A stretch of DNA of 43,928 nt. Source: a virus. This document shows, one piece after another, positions 38,670 through 43,928 of this stretch (position 1 is its first letter; each line of letters starts with the position of its first letter). The notes under the pieces were generated by a model. That model saw nothing but the letters and a program-made list of their open reading frames with translations, had not been told where the DNA came from and did no database searches. The stretch lies in IMG/VR virus record IMGVR_UViG_3300023181_000043, positions 1 through 43,928 of that record, one strand, 5' to 3'. The position numbers and the translations under genes were made by a program.

Positions 38670-40424
38670 ATGGCAATAAAAAGTGATAAAGATTATTTAG
38701 CTTCCTTAGCAACTGCTAGGGAGGCTACTAAAAAGAAAGAGATGCCGAAGAAACAAAAAACAAAAAAAGAAGAGGTATCATTAGATGTAGAAACTGAAGT
38801 AAAACCTCTTCAATCTTATGGTACTTATAAATGGGTTAAAGATATTGATACAATGGCTAAAGATTATAATGCTATATCTTCAGCAATTGTTAAAGAATTA
38901 TATGATACTAAATCATCTGAAGATAAACCAGTTTATAAACCTATAGATACTCAATATATAGAAAATGAATTAAGAAATCAGTATATAGAGGCATCAAAAG
39001 AAGCTATGAAAGACTATGTAATAACTGATGCAGGTCAATTTCATCCTATACAATTTATAGATGAAGATGAACCTCAGAATGATGTTATAACTATGCCTGA
39101 TTATATAGAAACTAAACCTAAACCTAAATATTCAGCAGATAGAGTAGAAGAACTAGTTAAAAGAGCTAAGGCTTATACCGAAGGTTCTAAGAAAGCGCCT
39201 TCATTGCCAGGTAAAGGATCTTATAATTTCAAATTTGGTACAATAGACGACCTACCTTTATATAAAGGAGAAGAAAATCAACTAGAAGACATGATAAAAA
39301 AATATAAATATAGATGTTTAGTTGATAAGTTAGGCAATTGCCATAATTTAAGAATTGAAGGAGATTTCACATTAACTGATGAAGAACTCCTTGATTATGC
39401 ACTAAACGTAGGACATGATAAAATAAGAACAGTACCATTTTTACCTCAATTAAACCAAAAGAAAGCTACTGTAGCAAAAGAGAAGCAAATAAAAGTTAAA
39501 TCTTCTGGAATAGCAGTAGATACTTTTATTGAAAAAACTAATCATTTGTTTGATAAACCTGTATCTTATGATTTATACAAGAATTTAATAGAACTTAATT
39601 CAAGTTTTGATTCTCTTCTTAGAAGTATAGATGGAGATAAATGTTTAAAAAATGTATTTTTAACAGATGCTTTAACAGGAGCTTATGCAGTAACTACAGG
39701 TAATTATGATAGAGATAACAATAGTTTTGAAGTTATATCTTTAACAATTGATAAAACAGTTCCAAATAGATATACTAACAAAACAAACTTTGTTATTAAA
39801 AAGATGCCTGCAGATAATTGTAGAATTAATACTAGTAGTCAAACTAAATCTTTCTTATTTAGATTTGTAGTTAAAACTACTAAAGAATCTACAACAAGAT
39901 TTGGAGTACCTAAAAAGTATAAATCTTTAGAAGGTAAAACCTTTGGGTATGAAACAACTAGAGTATCTTATGGTGTTGATCAAGATAAAGATGGTAAATA
40001 TTTAGATGCTTTTACAATTAACAGTAGAGCTGATAGTATGAATTTACATGTATTAAGTAATGAAATAGAAATATTTGCATTAAACTCTAAATACCTAAAG
40101 AAAGTTACCAATAAAATTGCTAAAAAGATTGAGTTAAACAAATCTGCTATTATATTTGATGACAGAAGATTATCAACTTTTAAAAAAGGTGATATTGTAA
40201 AAGTTATTAATATTAAAGCTGATAAGTCTAATTATAAAAATTCTATTACAACAGTAGTAGATAAAAAAGGAAATAAAGAAAGATTATTATTTAAACAAAT
40301 AAAACCATATGTTGACTCAAATCAAGAAAAAATCATCAACCCCTTTAGTGAAGAAGGCAGTAGTAAAACAACCAGCCCAAGTAAAAGCAGAGGTAAAGCG
40401 ATCAGTTACGCCGATAACTTCTAA
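38670..40424 (+). CDS. Large hypothetical protein before the ATP-grasp gene
   Basis: A 584-residue protein I do not recognise. The N-terminal 50 residues are very Lys-rich and disordered; the middle is mixed alpha/beta with no catalytic motif I can see; residues about 510-545 (FKKGDIVKVINIKADKSNYK) look like another SH3/KOW-like barrel. The C-terminus is Ser/Lys-rich and disordered, and its last 116 bases overlap the ATP-grasp gene in a different frame. It may be a carrier, scaffold or substrate for the downstream enzymes, but this is only suggested by position. Confidence 0.6.
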   Translation: MAIKSDKDYLASLATAREATKKKEMPKKQKTKKEEVSLDVETEVKPLQSYGTYKWVKDIDTMAKDYNAISSAIVKELYDTKSSEDKPVYKPIDTQYIENELRNQYIEASKEAMKDYVITDAGQFHPIQFIDEDEPQNDVITMPDYIETKPKPKYSADRVEELVKRAKAYTEGSKKAPSLPGKGSYNFKFGTIDDLPLYKGEENQLEDMIKKYKYRCLVDKLGNCHNLRIEGDFTLTDEELLDYALNVGHDKIRTVPFLPQLNQKKATVAKEKQIKVKSSGIAVDTFIEKTNHLFDKPVSYDLYKNLIELNSSFDSLLRSIDGDKCLKNVFLTDALTGAYAVTTGNYDRDNNSFEVISLTIDKTVPNRYTNKTNFVIKKMPADNCRINTSSQTKSFLFRFVVKTTKESTTRFGVPKKYKSLEGKTFGYETTRVSYGVDQDKDGKYLDAFTINSRADSMNLHVLSNEIEIFALNSKYLKKVTNKIAKKIELNKSAIIFDDRRLSTFKKGDIVKVINIKADKSNYKNSITTVVDKKGNKERLLFKQIKPYVDSNQEKIINPFSEEGSSKTTSPSKSRGKAISYADNF

Positions 40425-41241
40425 GAAAGTACCTACTTCTTTCAGACCTCAGATTAGGAGTAGACATCCTTCTCATAGTATATTAAGGAGAGAACTTCCT
40501 TTGTTACCTTTTAGAGCAGTAGTTAGATTAGGTTCTACAACTGAAATAGAGGCTTCTGAGAGAACTTTAAGAGTTGAGTGTAATAGTATTCAATCTATTA
40601 AAAATAGTTCATCTAAGGCTCTAATGAAGGCTTGTTTCTTGAAAGCAGGAGTTATGACAGCGGCTTATACTAAAAATGCAGCAGATGTTGATAAATTAAC
40701 AGATAACTGGGGTTCTTGGTTAGTTGCTAAAAGTCATTATGGCAGTAGAGGTGATGGTAATACACTTATTAAAACTAAAGCTGAATTTGATAAATGGATT
40801 AAAGGTAAAACAGTGTCTAATTATATTTTTGAGAAATTTTATAATTATGCATTAGAGTTTAGATTACATGTTACTGAAGAAGGATATTTCTATGCTTGTA
40901 GAAAAGCATTAAAAAAAGATTGTCCTGATGATTTAAAATGGAGACATCATGATGATACTTGTGTTTGGTTAATGGAGAATAATCCTGAATTCAGGTTACC
41001 TAATAGCTGGCAAGATATTATTACTGATTGTGTTAAAGCTTTAAAATGTATTGGTGCTGATGTATTATCTTTTGATGTTAAAGTACAAGGTGCTGAATCT
41101 GAAGGTAAAAAAAGGAATTATCAAGATTATATACTTCTTGAATGTAATAGTGCTTCATCTTTTGGTGATGTAACTGCTCAAAAGTATCTTGAAGAAATTC
41201 CTAAAATTCTAAGAAGAAAACATGCTAAATTAGTAAAATAA
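40309..41241 (+). CDS. ATP-grasp ligase
   Basis: A 310-residue enzyme. Residues 1-70 are a basic disordered lead-in that overlaps the previous gene. The ATP-grasp domain starts at VVRLGSTTE (71-79). Nucleotide site: WLVAKSHYGSRGDGN (137-151) with Lys141 and the Gly-rich loop; then IFEKF (Glu175), ALEFRLHV (Glu183, Arg185), DVLSFDVK (Asp256) and ILLECNSAS (Glu278, Asn280), the metal-binding end. The family joins carboxylates to amines or amino acids via acyl phosphates. The sequence is of the phage type that occurs beside glutamine-synthetase-fold amidoligases. Start uncertain because of the overlap. Confidence 0.85.
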   Translation: MLTQIKKKSSTPLVKKAVVKQPAQVKAEVKRSVTPITSKKVPTSFRPQIRSRHPSHSILRRELPLLPFRAVVRLGSTTEIEASERTLRVECNSIQSIKNSSSKALMKACFLKAGVMTAAYTKNAADVDKLTDNWGSWLVAKSHYGSRGDGNTLIKTKAEFDKWIKGKTVSNYIFEKFYNYALEFRLHVTEEGYFYACRKALKKDCPDDLKWRHHDDTCVWLMENNPEFRLPNSWQDIITDCVKALKCIGADVLSFDVKVQGAESEGKKRNYQDYILLECNSASSFGDVTAQKYLEEIPKILRRKHAKLVK

Positions 41242-41930
41242 TGAGAACCTTAATTAGTCAAAAGATCTATGTAGTTGGAGGTAATTTACCTTATGCTAAT
41301 TGGATGTTAGGTCAAACAGTAGATACTATTGAAGAAGCAACTTTGGTAGTATTTACTGGCGGTGAAGATGTAACTCCTAGTATATATCATGCTAAGAAAC
41401 ATCCTCAAACAACTAACAACTTATATAGAGATAATTCAGAAATGGAAGTCTTTAATAGAGCTAAAGTTTTAAATTTACCAATGGTTGGTATTTGTAGGGG
41501 TGCTCAGTTAATCTGCTGTTTATCAGGAGGTTCATTAGTTCAACATCAAGAGAATCCTTTATATGTTCATAATATAAAGACTTATGATGAGCAAACTATA
41601 CCTATTACTTCTACACATCATCAAGCTATGTATCCTTATAGTTTACAATCTAAAGATTATCAATTATTAGGTTGGACTAAAGGTATTAGTAAATTCCATG
41701 AAAATGGAGATCAAAGAGAGATGCAATTATTACATGACAAAGAAGCTGAAATAGTATATTTTCACAATTCTAATGCTTTATGTATTCAAGGGCATCCTGA
41801 ACAAATGTACAATAAGAAAGAATATATAACTAGTATTCAATATCTACAAACTATGTTAAATAAATTCTTATGGAAAGTTTATGCTCAAAAAAGAGCAAAT
41901 TTATATAATTTTAATTTACAAACAGTATAA
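41241..41930 (+). CDS. Class I glutamine amidotransferase-like/peptidase C26, second copy
   Basis: A 229-residue protein with Cys85 in GICRGAQ, His185 and Glu187 in GHPEQ, and TGGEDVTPSIY (39-49), the PuuD-type substrate loop. STHHQAMY matches the family's HHQ region. It overlaps the ATP-grasp gene by one base and the cyclotransferase gene by one, so they form a translationally coupled operon. Likely role: hydrolysing gamma-glutamyl amide bonds or supplying ammonia to the ligase next to it. Confidence 0.88.
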   Translation: MRTLISQKIYVVGGNLPYANWMLGQTVDTIEEATLVVFTGGEDVTPSIYHAKKHPQTTNNLYRDNSEMEVFNRAKVLNLPMVGICRGAQLICCLSGGSLVQHQENPLYVHNIKTYDEQTIPITSTHHQAMYPYSLQSKDYQLLGWTKGISKFHENGDQREMQLLHDKEAEIVYFHNSNALCIQGHPEQMYNKKEYITSIQYLQTMLNKFLWKVYAQKRANLYNFNLQTV

Positions 41931-42319
41931 TGCAAGAAAATAACAATAATGTGCTTCTATATGGAAGTCTGAGAAAAGGAAACTATAACTATGAAAGATT
42001 CATGGATTATTTTCCTAAAGGGTTAGAATTCAAATCTACTACAACTATTAAAGGTTTTGATTTATATGATTTAGGTTCATATCCTGGAATTAAAAAATCA
42101 GATGATCCTGAGAAAGTATTAGTAGTTGATATTATGACTTGTTCTGATGATTGTTTTAATTCTATTAATAGAATGGAGTTAGGAGCAGGTTATTCAGCTG
42201 AAACAGTTATGATAGATGAAACTCCTTATACTATTTATCTATATGAAGGTAGGGTTAATCCTTCTAGATTAGTAGCAACAGGAGATTGGAACAGTAGAAA
42301 GTTAGAAGTTACTTCATAA
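41930..42319 (+). CDS. Gamma-glutamylcyclotransferase-like protein, second copy
   Basis: A 129-residue AIG2/GGCT-fold protein: LLYGSLRKGNYNYERF (9-24) is the family's signature loop, DLYDLGSYPGI the second, and NRMELGAGYSAETV (80-92) includes the likely catalytic Glu83. Directly coupled to the C26 enzyme and followed by a terminator. Such proteins act on gamma-glutamyl amine or amino acid compounds. Confidence 0.85.
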   Translation: MQENNNNVLLYGSLRKGNYNYERFMDYFPKGLEFKSTTTIKGFDLYDLGSYPGIKKSDDPEKVLVVDIMTCSDDCFNSINRMELGAGYSAETVMIDETPYTIYLYEGRVNPSRLVATGDWNSRKLEVTS

Positions 42320-42326
42320 ATTAATC

Positions 42327-42353
42327 AAGGAGGTTGAAATATACCTCCTTTTA
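42327..42353 (+). terminator. Terminator inside the amide-bond cluster
   Basis: 8-bp perfect stem AAGGAGGT/ACCTCCTT (42327-42334 with 42343-42350) with an 8-base loop, then TTTTA. It splits the cluster before the amidoligase gene. Confidence 0.7.
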
Positions 42354-42389
42354 CAAAATATTTAAATAAAAACCATAAAAACCATAAAG

Positions 42390-43211
42390 ATGGAAGAAAA
42401 TAAAATTAATGTAGCTACATTATTAATTGGATGTGATCCAGAAGCATTTGTTAAAGATAAAACAACAGGTAAAATAGCATCAGCTATCGGATTAATTCCA
42501 GGATCTAAAGATAATCCTCATAAGATTACTGATTTAGGTCATGCTATACAAACAGATAATGTTATGGTAGAATTTTGTGTTCCTCCTACATTAGACCCTA
42601 AAGAGTTATATGGCTCTATTCAATTATGCTTAGGTGTAATTAATGGTATGTTACCAGAAAACTTAGAAACAGTTGTAGTTGCTTCAGCTGATTTAGATAA
42701 AAAATATCTAAGAAATAAACAAGCAAAAACATTTGGATGTGATCCTGATTATAATGTATATACTATGGAAGCTAATATAGCTCCTCCTAGTGATGGTACA
42801 TTAAGATCTGCTGGTGGTCATATACATATAGGATATGAAAATCCTAACTTTAGTGATAACATGAAAATTGTTAGGGCTATGGATTTATTCTTAGGTATTC
42901 CATCTATTTTATTAGATAAAGATACTAGGAGAAAACAAATGTATGGTAAAGCAGGAGCTTATCGTGAGAAGCCATATGGTGTTGAATACAGAGTTCTTTC
43001 TAATTTCTGGATAGCTAGTCAGGAGACAGTAGATTGGGCTGTTAGACAAGCTAAAAGAGCTGTAGAATTTGCTGCTGAAGAAGATTGGTTATCTCCTGAA
43101 ACTTCATTAGATATTCAGTTAGCTATTAATAATCAAGATTTAGATCTTGCTTGTAAATTAGCTAAACGTTTTAATATTATTTTAGATTTCCAAGAAAGAG
43201 AATTAGTTTAA
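42390..43211 (+). CDS. Glutamine-synthetase-fold amidoligase (phiEco32-type COOH-NH2 ligase)
   Basis: A 273-residue enzyme of the COOH-NH2 ligase family. Signature IGCDPEAFV (13-21, Asp16 and Glu18), TDNVMVEFCVPP (55-66, Glu61), SAGGHIHIGYE (140-150, His144 and His146), and KAGAYREKPYGVEYRVLSNFW (187-207, Arg192, Glu199, Arg201) form the metal and nucleotide site of the GS-like fold. These ligases activate a carboxylate with ATP and join it to an amine. Related phage proteins lie beside ATP-grasp and glutamine amidotransferase genes, as here. The physiological substrate is not known. Confidence 0.9.
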   Translation: MEENKINVATLLIGCDPEAFVKDKTTGKIASAIGLIPGSKDNPHKITDLGHAIQTDNVMVEFCVPPTLDPKELYGSIQLCLGVINGMLPENLETVVVASADLDKKYLRNKQAKTFGCDPDYNVYTMEANIAPPSDGTLRSAGGHIHIGYENPNFSDNMKIVRAMDLFLGIPSILLDKDTRRKQMYGKAGAYREKPYGVEYRVLSNFWIASQETVDWAVRQAKRAVEFAAEEDWLSPETSLDIQLAINNQDLDLACKLAKRFNIILDFQERELV

Positions 43212-43233
43212 TTAAATAACTTAAAGAAAATAT

Positions 43234-43928
43234 ATGTGCGGCATAGTAGGCTTCTCAGGTAAGAGAAAATCAAATCCAGATAAATTAGCATTATTAATGC
43301 TTCATAATTCCTTAAAAAGAGGAGAAGATGACACTGGGATCTATTCTATAGAGACTGGTGTAGTAAAAAAAGAAAAAAAAGCTGAAGAATTCTTAGGAAC
43401 AACACAATTACCAAGAACCAATTTATTTATAGGCCATGTAAGAAAGGCTTCAGTAGGATCTAAAGTTGAAAAAAATGCACATCCAGTTGAGTATGATAAT
43501 TTAATATTAGTGCATAATGGTACTTTAAATAATCATCAGGCTATGTGCAGAGAAGCAGGTTATGATTGGTTTAAAGACTTTGATACTGATACTCAAGTAT
43601 TAGCTAAACTCTTAGATGATGATAGTAAGAAAGAGAGAATTGTTTTTTCTACATTAAGTGAATATTTAGGATTTGCTGCTTTATTATTTACAGATAAAAG
43701 AGATCCTACAGTATTAATGGCTTATAGAAATAATGATAGACCTTTATTTCATGGATTTTGTGAAGGAGGTATGTATATATCTTCTATGAAAGAAAATTTA
43801 ATGATCATTGGCTGTACAGATATTGAAGAATTTCCTCCATTCTTTGTACATACTATTAAAAATGGTGTTATTATTAATAGTATCTTTTATAGAGAAAAAG
43901 AAAAACCAGTTTATACAAAGGGTATAAA
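43234..43928 (+). CDS. Class II glutamine amidotransferase, truncated by the window end
   Basis: An open frame of 231 codons to the window end. It begins MCGIVGFSGK with Cys2 as the N-terminal nucleophile (after Met removal). GHVRKAS (Arg70) and LVHNGTLNNH (Asn95, Gly96) complete the glutamine site, and a KDFDTDTQVLAKLL stretch follows, as in glutaminase domains of asparagine synthetase, GlmS and GlxB-like proteins. It should release ammonia from glutamine. Whether a synthetase domain follows cannot be seen. Confidence 0.9.
   Translation, partial: MCGIVGFSGKRKSNPDKLALLMLHNSLKRGEDDTGIYSIETGVVKKEKKAEEFLGTTQLPRTNLFIGHVRKASVGSKVEKNAHPVEYDNLILVHNGTLNNHQAMCREAGYDWFKDFDTDTQVLAKLLDDDSKKERIVFSTLSEYLGFAALLFTDKRDPTVLMAYRNNDRPLFHGFCEGGMYISSMKENLMIIGCTDIEEFPPFFVHTIKNGVIINSIFYREKEKPVYTKGI

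Noticed and set aside
1-43928. Alternative genetic code (TAG or TGA read as an amino acid), known from some crAss-like phages
   Set aside because: Genes end properly at TAG (26530, 31199) and TGA (22666, 27253) with the next gene overlapping or adjacent, and no gene needs read-through.
1-43928. CRISPR array, integrase or attachment site, insertion sequence
   Set aside because: I found no regularly spaced repeats, recombinase motifs or flanking inverted repeats; the absence applies only to this window.

Overview
The window looks like about 44 kb of an AT-rich, lytic-type tailed phage of a Bacteroidota host, most likely a gut phage. Three things point there. Several minus-strand genes are preceded by the Bacteroidota housekeeping promoter pattern TTTG-N19/20-TAnnTTTG. 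Most genes lack a clear Shine-Dalgarno sequence and start after A-rich leaders. The head genes (terminase of about 720 aa, portal of about 790 aa, a short IHF/HU-like gene beside the terminase) and a family A DNA polymerase resemble crAss-like phages (Crassvirales). I consider that placement plausible, not proven. I see no integrase, attachment site, CRISPR array or insertion sequence, and TAA, TAG and TGA all act as stops.

Layout. From 1 to about 18.7 kb, genes run on the minus strand. In transcription order they are: a zinc-peptidase-like protein, a small-RNA unit, a Vsr/DUF559-like nuclease, small genes, a tRNA(CAT), a winged-helix-like protein, an IHF/HU-like protein, a candidate small terminase, the large terminase, an HNH endonuclease, portal, acidic scaffold-like protein, major capsid protein, head/tail connector genes, tail-fibre-like genes and an SGNH-hydrolase tail protein. 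Five good promoters and three intrinsic terminators divide this arm. From about 18.9 kb to the end, genes run on the plus strand. First comes a leader region with a possible single-strand-DNA-binding protein. Then follow about 10 kb of tiny genes rich in membrane proteins, lipoproteins and paralogous families, including a tandem set of eight SH3/KOW-like proteins. After these come two structured non-coding stretches, a MazG-like gene, a family A DNA polymerase behind a pseudoknot/terminator-like leader, and finally an enzyme cluster.

The 3' cluster (40.3 kb to the window end) encodes an ATP-grasp ligase, a class I glutamine-amidotransferase/peptidase C26 enzyme, a gamma-glutamylcyclotransferase-like protein, a glutamine-synthetase-fold amidoligase of the phiEco32 type and a class II glutamine amidotransferase. 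Second copies of the C26 enzyme and the cyclotransferase lie at 35.1 and 26.8 kb. Together they look like a phage pathway that makes and trims amide or gamma-glutamyl-type bonds on an unknown substrate. This is the most interesting biochemical system in the window. The tandem SH3/KOW-like family with a shared C-terminal FxF tail and the minus-strand small-RNA unit are the next best leads.
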